NCBI GenBank assembly: GCA_964395765.1
Contig: CAYNCU010000012.1
Coordinates: 1 to 36,275, forward strand
Source: DATDPY01 sp964395765
Lineage (GTDB): Bacteria; Bacteroidota; Bacteroidia; Cytophagales; Cyclobacteriaceae
Direction: 5' to 3'
DNA: 36,275 nt
In this document: piece by piece, positions 7,478-15,632 of the stretch
Layout: every line of letters begins with the position of its first letter
Position numbering within the stretch: the first letter of the stretch is position 1
The notes under the pieces: model-generated
The model's input: the letters and a program-made list of their open reading frames with translations, nothing else
What the model was told of the DNA's origin: nothing
The model's database searches: none
Made by a program: the position numbers and the translations under genes

Positions 7478-9238
7478 ATGTTCTCGATCAAAAGGATCTT
7501 TGATGCAGCCACCGAAAGTAACCGAAATGCCATCCTGCAGGTGCAGTCTATTTTGCGCTCCCAGTTTCCCGCCATAAAGGAAGAAGAAGTCGGGGGTATC
7601 ATTCAAAAGCTCGAAAACCCTTTAAAATCAAGGTTCAGGACCATATTGTATACAGCGGAAAAGAAAAATAAATCCGAGGTGGCAGGATTTGCCCTGATGC
7701 ATCATTACCCGGACCTGAATTTTTGTTTCCTTGATTATATTTCCGCTGCAATGGGGAAAACCGGAAGAGGCCTGGGAGGCATCCTGTATGAGAGGATCCG
7801 TGAGGAAGCGAAATTATTGAAATCAACAGGCATTTTTTTTGAATGTCTTCCCGATGATCCTGCCCTTTCCCCGAATCCGCAAATCCGGAAACAGAATATC
7901 TCAAGATTAAAATTTTATGAACGGTATGGCGCAAGACCTATTATACATACATTATATGAAACGCCGCTACGGGAAGGAGGAACCGATCCTCCTTACCTGG
8001 TTTTCGATAACCTGGATACCCATAAATTTCCAACCGGAAAGGCAACGCAGGAAATTGTAAACGCGATCCTTACACGCAAATACGGAAACCTTTGCCCCCC
8101 GGAATATATCCGCAAGGTGGTTCATTCCTTCACCGATCCTGTCATTCAGCTCCGAAGCCCGAAATATACCAATCGTGTTCCTTCGGTGGAGATTTCAACG
8201 GATATTCCCGAAGGATATAAAATTCATCTTTATGTAAATGAACAACATGCCATTCACCATATCCGGGAAAGAGGATATTTTGAATCGCCGGTCAGGATCA
8301 AATCAATACTGGGGGCGATTGAGGCGACCAATCTCTTTTTAAGACGGAAGCCGAAGGTCTATACAAATAATTATATCTACGATGTTCATGACCGGTCCTA
8401 CATTGAGTATTTCAGGCAAGTTTGTAAAAACCTTCCTCCCGACCAGCCGGTATATCCCTATGTTTTCCCGATCCGGAACGCCCATCGCCAGCCCCGGGTG
8501 CTTTCCGTGAGGGCTGGTTATTATTGTTTCGATACCTTTACCCCGTTAACCCGTAATGCCTGGGAGGCGGCCCGGGGAGCGGTTCATTGCGCCCTGTCCG
8601 GGGCCGATTCCCTTTTATCGGGAACGCGACTGGCTTACGCACTCGTCAGGCCTCCCGGTCATCATGCGGAAAGAAAAATGTTCGGAGGATTTTGCTATTT
8701 CAATTCCAATGCTATTGCCGCTAATTACCTGAGCCGTTTCGGTAAGGTGGCCATCCTGGATATCGATTATCATCATGGAAATGGTCAGCAGGATATTTTT
8801 TATTCAAGAAACGACGTGCTCACGGTTTCCATTCACGGTCATCCCAATGTTGCCTATCCTTATTTTTCAGGATTCCAGAATGAAAAAGGGGAAGGTAAGG
8901 GGGAAGGGTTTAATTTTAATTACCCGCTACCCGACGGTATTACGGGTATAAAATACCGGGAAACCCTGCTTAAGGCGCTAAATGTAATTAAAAGGTTTCG
9001 CCCGAAATTCACGGTTATCGCCTTCGGACTCGATCCCGCAAAAAATGATCCCACCGGCTCATGGCTTTTGACGGCAGATGATTTTTATCAAAATGGAATA
9101 TTGATCGGTCAGCTGACTGCCCCCATTCTGGTGGTACAGGAAGGAGGATATGACAACCGGGTTATCGGTTCAAATGCGCGCCAGTTTTTTAAGGGATTAT
9201 GGCAAAGTCACTATAAGAACCTGGGGCTTGAGATATAA
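7478..9238 (+). CDS. GNAT acetyltransferase fused to a histone-deacetylase/acetylpolyamine-amidohydrolase domain
   Basis: The protein has 586 residues. Residues about 1-165 are a GNAT domain, with the acetyl-CoA loop GKTGRGLGG at 93-101 and the typical late helix ISRLKFYERYGARPI (141-155). A linker reaches to about 245. Residues 248-580 are an arginase/deacetylase-fold HDAC domain. It starts with the HHIRERGYFESP segment. The catalytic histidine pair lies in PPGHHAE (H395, H396). Zinc ligands are D430 and H432 in LDIDYHHGNG and D519 in AFGLDP, and the transition-state tyrosine is Y558 in EGGYDN. The EGGY form points to class II HDACs and acetylpolyamine amidohydrolases. All key residues are present, so deacetylase activity is expected. 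The same chain therefore pairs an acetyl-adding and an acetyl-removing domain. It is the third gene of the operon, 23 bp after the channel-like gene. The substrate (polyamine or protein lysine) is open. Confidence 0.93.
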   Translation: MFSIKRIFDAATESNRNAILQVQSILRSQFPAIKEEEVGGIIQKLENPLKSRFRTILYTAEKKNKSEVAGFALMHHYPDLNFCFLDYISAAMGKTGRGLGGILYERIREEAKLLKSTGIFFECLPDDPALSPNPQIRKQNISRLKFYERYGARPIIHTLYETPLREGGTDPPYLVFDNLDTHKFPTGKATQEIVNAILTRKYGNLCPPEYIRKVVHSFTDPVIQLRSPKYTNRVPSVEISTDIPEGYKIHLYVNEQHAIHHIRERGYFESPVRIKSILGAIEATNLFLRRKPKVYTNNYIYDVHDRSYIEYFRQVCKNLPPDQPVYPYVFPIRNAHRQPRVLSVRAGYYCFDTFTPLTRNAWEAARGAVHCALSGADSLLSGTRLAYALVRPPGHHAERKMFGGFCYFNSNAIAANYLSRFGKVAILDIDYHHGNGQQDIFYSRNDVLTVSIHGHPNVAYPYFSGFQNEKGEGKGEGFNFNYPLPDGITGIKYRETLLKALNVIKRFRPKFTVIAFGLDPAKNDPTGSWLLTADDFYQNGILIGQLTAPILVVQEGGYDNRVIGSNARQFFKGLWQSHYKNLGLEI

Positions 9239-9255
9239 AGTATTACAAAATCGGG

Positions 9256-9361
9256 AATCGAATATCGCATGTCAGATATTGCCGATCATCCGGAACAATT
9301 TTAGACTAAAAAACCCGATGGTGATTTTCGTATCGCGATAATCGACATGTGATTTGCGAAT
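9256..9361. repeat. Imperfect 18-bp inverted repeat after the HDAC gene
   Basis: The arms AATCGAATATCGCATGTC (9256-9273) and GACATGTGATTTGCGAAT (9344-9361) are near reverse complements, about 14 of 18 positions. They enclose 70 bp that hold a smaller ATCGGG/CCCGAT match. The block starts 18 bp past the stop of the deacetylase gene. It could be a weak terminator, a processed 3' structure or the remnant of a small mobile element. No T-run follows. Confidence 0.35.
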
Positions 9362-9474
9362 GGAATGTGGGAAAGGTTGTAAAAGATTGTAAAAGATTGA
9401 TAATTCATTCAAGGGAACAACTTCCCGTTACCGCTTACCGGTTTTGCCCGGATTATTTTATCACTCAATCACCG

Positions 9475-9550
9475 GATTAACTTGATTAACCCAATCCTCC
9501 AATTGACCCAATTAACCTAATTAACCTAATTAACTCAATTAACCAATTTA
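9475..9550. repeat. Tandem 9-bp repeat AATTAACCn next to the GH3 promoter
   Basis: Eight consecutive units of 8-9 bp can be read: GATTAACTT, GATTAACCC, AATCCTCC, AATTGACCC, AATTAACCT twice, AATTAACTC and AATTAACC. The array ends about 15 bp before the -33-like box of the GH3 gene promoter. The rest of the 9239-9636 gap has an 11-bp direct repeat (GTAAAAGATT, about 9379-9399), an inverted repeat (9256-9361) and no coding frame. The array may be simple slippage DNA or a cluster of binding sites. Confidence 0.6.
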
Positions 9551-9565
9551 ATATTTCCCTCATTA

Positions 9566-9597
9566 TTTGTTAAGAAAACCCGCCAGGTCTAATTTTA
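9566..9597 (+). promoter_or_regulatory. Bacteroidota-type promoter of the GH3-esterase-GH3 cluster
   Basis: TTTG at 9566-9569, a 20-bp spacer and TAATTTTA at 9590-9597 match the Bacteroidota consensus TTTG / 19-21 bp / TAnnTTTG with one mismatch at the last base. Transcription would begin near 9604, leaving a leader of about 33 nt before the ATG at 9637. The spacing and position make this the best promoter candidate in the window. Confidence 0.55.
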
Positions 9598-9636
9598 TCG
9601 TAACAAAGGAATCTTTTTACTATTAAACGAATTAAC

Positions 9637-11931
9637 ATGAAAAAAGCAGCAATCCTATTTCTGCCGGCTGTATTTTTTATTTTTTTGAAAGTCTCTGCTC
9701 AGGATAACACCCAGGATGCCAAAATGAAATCATTCATTGATAACCTGATGAGCAAAATGACCGTCAAGGAAAAAATAGGTCAGTTGAATCTGATTACGTC
9801 GGGAGGCTATAGCCCTACAGGCCCGGTGATCACTAAAAATGTAGAGAGTAAAATTGATTCAGGAGAGGTTGGAGGAGTATTTAATCTCTATACTCCCCAA
9901 TCTGTAAAGGCTGCCCAGGACAGGGCTGTCAATAACACCCGGTTACATATTCCCCTGATCTTCGGTCTTGATGTTATTCACGGATTTAAAACCATTTTCC
10001 CCATTCCATTGGCTTTATCCTGCACATGGGACATGGGGTTGATTGAAAAGAGTGCGCGTATTGCCGCCACGGAAGCTTCTGCCGACGGAGTGAACTGGAC
10101 CTTTTCCCCAATGGTTGACATTGCCCGCGATCCCCGCTGGGGCAGGATTGCCGAAGGAGCCGGTGAAGATCCTTACCTCGGTTCAATGGTGGCACAGGCC
10201 ATGGTGAAAGGCTACCAGGGAAATGACCTGAGCAGTAACAATACATTGATGGCTTGTGTAAAGCATTTTGCCCTATATGGCGGCGCGGAAGCCGGAAGGG
10301 ATTACAACTCAGTTGACATGAGCCGGATCAGGATGTATAATTATTATCTTCCTCCCTATAAAGCAGCGATCGATGCCGGTGCCGGTAGTGTAATGACATC
10401 TTTCAACGTTATTGATATGGTTCCGTCAACCGGAAATAAATGGTTATTGACCACACTGCTCAGGGACCAATGGAAATTTAATGGACTGGTAGTTTCCGAT
10501 TATACTTCGGTGAATGAGATGAGCAACCATGGCCTCGGCGATTTAAAGACCGTTTCAGCGCTTGCCCTGAATGCCGGCCTCGATTTTGATATGGTAGGAG
10601 AAGGATTTCTCAACACGCTCGGCCAGTCATTAAAAGACGGAATGGTAACTGAAAAGGAAATTGATTTTGCCTGCCGGAAGGTACTCGAAGCAAAATATAA
10701 GCTTGGCCTCTTCTCCGACCCTTACCATTATATCGATGATAGCAGACCTGCGAAGTTCATTAGGACACAGGATAACCTGGATGCTGCAAGGGAAATCGCT
10801 GCTCATTCCTGCGTATTATTGAAAAATGAAAATCAGGTATTGCCGCTGAAGAAAAGCGGAACCATCGCACTCATCGGCCCATTGGCTGATGATGAAAATG
10901 ATATGTATGGCGCATGGGTAGTGGCGGGCTTTGGTCAGAAAATAATTCCGGTTTTAGATGGCATGAAGAATGTTGGCGGGAGTGCTGTAAATGTTGTTTA
11001 TGCAAAGGGAGCCAATATCACTGACGATTCCCTTTTTGCTGCCCGTTCCGGCTTATATGGTTTTGGCGGTAGAAACAGATCCACCGATAACCGCACTCCT
11101 GACGAGTTACTGCAGGAAGCCCTTACCACCGCAGCAAAGGCGGATGTAATTGTTGCCGTATTAGGCGAATCAGCCGGAATGTCCGGCGAGGCGGCCAGCC
11201 GGAGTGATATTGGAATTCCGGAAAGCCAGGAAAATTTATTGAAGGCGCTTGTCAAGACCGGAAAGCCGGTAGTTCTTGTACTTGTAAACGGCCGCCCCCT
11301 TACACTGGATTGGGAAGATGCCCATTGCAATGCAATTCTTGAATCCTGGGCCGGTGGCACCGAAGCGGGAAATGCTATCGCCGATGTTCTATTCGGAAAT
11401 TATAACCCTTCTGGAAAACTAACCACCACTTTCCCCAGAAGTGTTGGTCAGATCCCATTATATTATAACCATGAACCAACCGGACGTCCCGCTACCCCGG
11501 GAAATAAATTCTCTTCAAAATATCTTGATATTTCCAATGAACCTTTATATCCTTTTGGTTACGGCTTAAGCTACACTACCTTTTCCTACGGCGATGTTTC
11601 AGTGAATAAAAAGAAGCTCAGCGGAGATGACCTGCTGAAGGCTTCCGTAACGGTGACCAACACCGGCAAATATGCAGGTGAAGAAACCGTTGAAATGTAT
11701 ATTTCCGACCCTGTGGCCAGTATTTCAAGAAGCGTGGAAGACCTGAAAGGATTCCAGAAGGTACTTCTGCAACCGGGCGAAAGCAAGGAAGTGACCTTTA
11801 ATATCACAACCGATCAGTTGAAATTTTACAACAGTAACCTGGTTTATGACTGGGAACCCGGAGTTTTTATTGTACGCATCGGCCCGGATTCCGAAAATGT
11901 AAAATCCGCGACCGTTACATGGACAAAATGA
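9637..11931 (+). CDS. bglX: Secreted beta-glucosidase, glycoside hydrolase family 3 (BglX type)
   Basis: The protein has 764 residues, close to the 765 of E. coli BglX. A signal peptide ends near VSA-QDN (residue 21). The GH3 N-terminal barrel follows (about 30-365), with IPLIFGLDVIHGFKTIFPIP, RDPRWGRIAEGAGEDPYLG, the KHF at 209-211 and the nucleophile D288 in GLVVSDYTS. The alpha/beta sandwich with the acid/base residue comes next (about 390-630), then a fibronectin-III-like domain from about 665 to the end. It should release glucose from the non-reducing ends of beta-linked oligosaccharides or glycosides in the periplasm. It leads a cluster with an esterase 57 bp downstream and a second GH3 enzyme, and has a recognisable promoter upstream. 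The family is certain; the exact linkage is not. Confidence 0.96.
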   Translation: MKKAAILFLPAVFFIFLKVSAQDNTQDAKMKSFIDNLMSKMTVKEKIGQLNLITSGGYSPTGPVITKNVESKIDSGEVGGVFNLYTPQSVKAAQDRAVNNTRLHIPLIFGLDVIHGFKTIFPIPLALSCTWDMGLIEKSARIAATEASADGVNWTFSPMVDIARDPRWGRIAEGAGEDPYLGSMVAQAMVKGYQGNDLSSNNTLMACVKHFALYGGAEAGRDYNSVDMSRIRMYNYYLPPYKAAIDAGAGSVMTSFNVIDMVPSTGNKWLLTTLLRDQWKFNGLVVSDYTSVNEMSNHGLGDLKTVSALALNAGLDFDMVGEGFLNTLGQSLKDGMVTEKEIDFACRKVLEAKYKLGLFSDPYHYIDDSRPAKFIRTQDNLDAAREIAAHSCVLLKNENQVLPLKKSGTIALIGPLADDENDMYGAWVVAGFGQKIIPVLDGMKNVGGSAVNVVYAKGANITDDSLFAARSGLYGFGGRNRSTDNRTPDELLQEALTTAAKADVIVAVLGESAGMSGEAASRSDIGIPESQENLLKALVKTGKPVVLVLVNGRPLTLDWEDAHCNAILESWAGGTEAGNAIADVLFGNYNPSGKLTTTFPRSVGQIPLYYNHEPTGRPATPGNKFSSKYLDISNEPLYPFGYGLSYTTFSYGDVSVNKKKLSGDDLLKASVTVTNTGKYAGEETVEMYISDPVASISRSVEDLKGFQKVLLQPGESKEVTFNITTDQLKFYNSNLVYDWEPGVFIVRIGPDSENVKSATVTWTK

Positions 11932-11988
11932 TTCGCTGTTTATAGCCTGATTGATTTTTAAATTTATTGATTTCCCTTACTAAGTAAT

Positions 11989-13578
11989 ATGATGAACTAT
12001 TCAAAGAGAATAATTTTCTTGTCGGGACTGGGAGGCCTATTCTTTTTTCTTATGGTATCCTGTAATACAGCGAAAGAAGGTAATGCGATGAATACTACCC
12101 TAACGGACACGGTAAAGATCGAACCCGGCTTAATTTCTGGTTTAAAAACTTCGGATGGCGTAGTCCATATTTATAAAGGTATTCCATTCGCCGCTCCACC
12201 GGTTGGAGACTTGCGCTGGAAAGCGCCACAACCTGTGAAGGCCTGGGACGGAATTAAAAAATGTGATAAATTTTCTGCCAGCGCCATACAGACCGACCCG
12301 GTTCCTTTTGGCGTATATACCGAAGAATTCCTCGCGCCAAGATCTCCGTTAAGCGAAGATTGTTTATATCTTAATGTCTGGACTGCGGCCAAATCCAATA
12401 CAGAACGGAGACCGGTGATAGTTTGGATCCATGGAGGAGGATTTGTTTCCGGATCAGGATCCGTGCCTATATACAACGGTGAATCCATGGCCCGTAAAGG
12501 GATCGTATTCGTTACTATCAACTACCGTCTGGGGATTTTCGGGTTTTTTGCTCACCCGGAATTAACGGCCGAATCGGAACATCATGCATCGGGAAATTAC
12601 GGTCTGCTCGACCAGGTGGCGGCTTTACAATGGGTTAAGAATAATATTGCTTCTTTCGGAGGAGATCCCGGTAATGTGACCATTGACGGACAATCGGCCG
12701 GATCCATGAGTGTCAATTGCCTCGTTGCTTCACCCCTGGCAAAAGATTTGTTTCAGCATGCCATCGCAGAAAGCGGTGCCAGCATACTCCCCGGCATGCT
12801 CGGCCTTGTGAATCTTAAAGAGGCTGAACAAAAAGGAGTTCAGTTTGCCGAATCCATGAAAGCGACTTCCCTTGCCGATCTGCGAAACCTGCCCGATTCG
12901 ATACTGGTAAAGAAGACCGGTATGTTCCGTTCCCCGATCATTGACGGTTACTTTCTTCCTGAATCAATTGCAGATATCTATAAGGCAGGACATCAAAATG
13001 ACGTTCCGGTGATTACGGGCTGGAACCTTGACGACGGTTTTATCATGGGACCGGTTCAAAAGGCTTCAGCATATAAAATCAGGGCTGAGAAACAATATGG
13101 TAAGGAGGCAGGAACTTTTCTGAAATTATATCCTGCAAAATCGGATGCAGAAGTGGCCGCTTCCCAGCAGGCTTTTGCCCGTGACAATATGTTCGGAATA
13201 CAGGGATATGCCTGGGCAAATGCACAGGTGGAAACCGGGAAATCGCCGATTTATTTATATTTCTTTACCAGAAAGCTCCCTGCAACACCGGAATATGAAA
13301 AATATGGTGCCTTTCATTCAGGAGAGATTGTATATGCCCTGGATAATCTTCCCTTCCTGCATCGCCCCTGGGAACATGTGGATTACGATCTTGCAGAACT
13401 TATGTCGTCGTATTGGGTAAATTTTGCCAAAACCGGGAATCCTAATGGCGATAAGCTGCCAGACTGGCCGGCATATAATAAAAAGGATTCGCCCTGTATG
13501 ATTATTGGCGTACAATCGGGATCTGCAAAATTACCGGATAAGAATAACCTCGATTTTCTTATGAAGGACAGGAAGTAA
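11989..13578 (+). CDS. Carboxylesterase type B lipoprotein
   Basis: The protein has 529 residues. An N-terminal hydrophobic stretch ends in the lipobox LMVSC (C25), so it is probably a membrane-anchored lipoprotein. The alpha/beta-hydrolase core shows the oxyanion loop HGGGF (148-152), the nucleophile S236 in GQSAG, the family phrases EDCLYLNVW and FGGDPGNVTI, and a late histidine H443 in AFHSGEI. The third triad residue is probably D348 or D349 in GWNLDDG. Type B carboxylesterases cleave carboxylic esters. Lying between two GH3 genes, it could strip acetyl, feruloyl or similar groups from plant glycans so that the glucosidases can act, but the cluster context is the only ground for that. ATG 11989 and ATG 11992 are both possible starts. 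Gaps of 57 and 69 bp to its neighbours support one transcript. Confidence 0.93.
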   Translation: MMNYSKRIIFLSGLGGLFFFLMVSCNTAKEGNAMNTTLTDTVKIEPGLISGLKTSDGVVHIYKGIPFAAPPVGDLRWKAPQPVKAWDGIKKCDKFSASAIQTDPVPFGVYTEEFLAPRSPLSEDCLYLNVWTAAKSNTERRPVIVWIHGGGFVSGSGSVPIYNGESMARKGIVFVTINYRLGIFGFFAHPELTAESEHHASGNYGLLDQVAALQWVKNNIASFGGDPGNVTIDGQSAGSMSVNCLVASPLAKDLFQHAIAESGASILPGMLGLVNLKEAEQKGVQFAESMKATSLADLRNLPDSILVKKTGMFRSPIIDGYFLPESIADIYKAGHQNDVPVITGWNLDDGFIMGPVQKASAYKIRAEKQYGKEAGTFLKLYPAKSDAEVAASQQAFARDNMFGIQGYAWANAQVETGKSPIYLYFFTRKLPATPEYEKYGAFHSGEIVYALDNLPFLHRPWEHVDYDLAELMSSYWVNFAKTGNPNGDKLPDWPAYNKKDSPCMIIGVQSGSAKLPDKNNLDFLMKDRK

Positions 13579-13647
13579 TTTTACGGAAATTTTTCAAATT
13601 TTAAAACTCTGAATTTTTGATATATAATTTATTAAAATTTTAATACT

Positions 13648-15555
13648 ATGGAAAGGCATTATTCTGCCCTGAAAGTGATAATAACAATTGCAGGGATCTT
13701 ACTCACCTTATTATTCGGTTGTACCCAAAACGGGAGCAAGGAAACTACCCATTTCAGGGATCTGAATAAAAACGGAAAGCTGGACATTTATGAAGACACT
13801 ACCCAATCCATCGATGCAAGAGTGAATGACTTGCTTGGCCAGATGACACTCGAAGAAAAAGCAGGAGAAATGTTTATTAACGGGGTAAGGGTTAATGAAG
13901 ACGGTTCTATTAAGAATGAACCAGGTAAAGGAATGTTTGCTTTTGCCGGACAGGCTGTTCCCCTGATCAGGGATAAGAAAATGAATCACTTCAATTTATG
14001 GGCGGTACCCGGCACCCTGGCATTAGCCACGTGGTATAATAATATTCAGCAATACGCCCAGGACAGCACCCGTCTGGGAATCCCGATAACCGTAGCATCC
14101 GATCCCCGAAATGCTTTTTCGAATAATATTTTTGCCATGGCGCATAACGATTTTTCCCAGTGGCCGGAAGAGATCGGTTTTGCCGCTATCGGGGATACCG
14201 CTTTGATGCGGGAGCATGCCAACGTAGCACGACAGGAATACCTTGCGGTCGGTATCCGGGAAGCCTTACATCCCCAGATCGGACCTACCACGGAACCTCG
14301 TTGGCCGCGGATTGCCGGAAGCTTTGGCGAAGATGCCAACCTTTCCGCCAAATTAACCAGGGCCTATATTCTCGGTTTTCAGGGCGAGAAACTCGGACCG
14401 AACAGCGTTGCCTGTATGACCAAACATTTCCCAGGCGGCGGACCTCAGAAAGATGGCCTCGACCCTCATTTCCCTTTCCAAAAGGGTCAGGTATATCCGG
14501 GAAATAATTTCAGGTATCATCTGATTCCCTTTAAAGCGGCAATTGCCGTACATACGGCTGCCATTATGCCTTACTATGGGGTTCCTATGAATATTACCAG
14601 CGAAAATGTAGCAATGAGTTTCAATAAGGATATCATTACCGGGTGGCTCAGGGATTCTCTGCATTATGACGGCGTGGTATGTACTGACTGGGGCTTAATT
14701 AATGATTCCAAAATGGGTAATGTGGTATGGCCTGCCCGGGCCTGGGGTGTGGAAAATCTTACACCTGAAGAAAGGATACTGAAGGCCATCAATGCCGGCG
14801 TTGACCAATTCGGCGGCGAAAATTGTCCGGAACTTTTAGTGGACCTCGTGAAACAAGGCAAGGTATCGGAAGAAAGAATTAATGAATCGGTCAGGCGTTT
14901 ACTCAGGGTAAAATTTGAACTGGGCTTATTCGACAATCCCTTTATTGATGTCTCCAAAGCAACGATGATTGTTGGGAACGAGGAATTTAAAAAAGAAGCA
15001 GAAGCTGCTCAGCGGAGGGCAATCACATTGCTTAAAAACGCCACGATAAAAAATAAGAAAGTGTTGCCGCTTGAAAGGAATAAATTGAAAATTTATGTTC
15101 AGAACATTAATCCTGAAGTTGCCTCCCACTATGGCCAGGTTGTCAAGACTCCAAAGGAAGCCGATGTCGCCATAATCCGTTTGAGTACCCCTTGGTACCC
15201 TGTAAAATCCGATATCCCCATGGCGGCCATGTTCCATCATGGCGACCTTGATTTTAAGGGCACCAGGAAGGACAGCATTCTTCAGCTGTTGAATGCCGTG
15301 CCGACCATCGTGGATATTTACCTCGACCGGCCGGCGGTAATTCCGGAAATCAGCCAGAAAGCAAAAGGATTGCTGGCGGATTTCGGGGCCAGTGATGCTG
15401 CCGTTCTGGACGATATTTTCGGTGTGGCAAAACCGGGGGGGAAGCTGCCTTTTGAAATGCCTTCTTCCATGCAGGCTGTCCGCGATCAGAAAGAAGATGT
15501 GCCGTACGATTCTAAAAATCCTTTATATAAATTCGGATATGGATTGAGCTATTAA
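13648..15555 (+). CDS. Glycoside hydrolase family 3 lipoprotein with EF-hand-like loop, short form
   Basis: The protein has 635 residues. The signal ends in the lipobox LLFGC (C25). Just after it, DLNKNGKLDIYE (38-49) fits a 12-residue EF-hand calcium loop, with D38, N40, N42, G43, L45 and E49 in the right places. The GH3 barrel follows with TEPRWPRIAGSFGEDANLS, KHFPGGGPQKDG at 259-270 and the nucleophile D347 in GVVCTDWGL. The second domain runs to the end, and the chain stops at YKFGYGLSY, where longer GH3 enzymes go on into a fibronectin-like domain. It is therefore the two-domain form. It probably acts on beta-glucosides or xylosides at the membrane with the BglX-type enzyme upstream. A strong hairpin 41 bp downstream closes the cluster. 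Confidence 0.93.
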   Translation: MERHYSALKVIITIAGILLTLLFGCTQNGSKETTHFRDLNKNGKLDIYEDTTQSIDARVNDLLGQMTLEEKAGEMFINGVRVNEDGSIKNEPGKGMFAFAGQAVPLIRDKKMNHFNLWAVPGTLALATWYNNIQQYAQDSTRLGIPITVASDPRNAFSNNIFAMAHNDFSQWPEEIGFAAIGDTALMREHANVARQEYLAVGIREALHPQIGPTTEPRWPRIAGSFGEDANLSAKLTRAYILGFQGEKLGPNSVACMTKHFPGGGPQKDGLDPHFPFQKGQVYPGNNFRYHLIPFKAAIAVHTAAIMPYYGVPMNITSENVAMSFNKDIITGWLRDSLHYDGVVCTDWGLINDSKMGNVVWPARAWGVENLTPEERILKAINAGVDQFGGENCPELLVDLVKQGKVSEERINESVRRLLRVKFELGLFDNPFIDVSKATMIVGNEEFKKEAEAAQRRAITLLKNATIKNKKVLPLERNKLKIYVQNINPEVASHYGQVVKTPKEADVAIIRLSTPWYPVKSDIPMAAMFHHGDLDFKGTRKDSILQLLNAVPTIVDIYLDRPAVIPEISQKAKGLLADFGASDAAVLDDIFGVAKPGGKLPFEMPSSMQAVRDQKEDVPYDSKNPLYKFGYGLSY

Positions 15556-15577
15556 CTTAATATTAATACAAGTCTCC

Positions 15578-15591
15578 CCGGGCATGCCCGG
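15578..15591. repeat. Perfect 14-bp palindrome CCGGGCATGCCCGG
   Basis: The site reads the same on both strands and lies 22 bp past the stop of the second GH3 gene and 5 bp before the long terminator hairpin. It may add a GC-rich stem to the mRNA end, or be a protein-binding site. Only the symmetry is visible. Confidence 0.4.
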
Positions 15592-15596
15592 AATAT

Positions 15597-15632
15597 ATCA
15601 AAAAGACGATGAGAGATCATCGTCTTTTTGAT
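15597..15632 (+). terminator. Strong 16-bp perfect hairpin ending the GH3 cluster
   Basis: ATCAAAAAGACGATGA and TCATCGTCTTTTTGAT pair perfectly over a GAGA tetraloop. The A5/T5 runs sit at the base on both strands, as in bidirectional intrinsic terminators. It lies 41 bp past the stop of the second GH3 gene, so it very likely ends that transcript. Confidence 0.8.
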
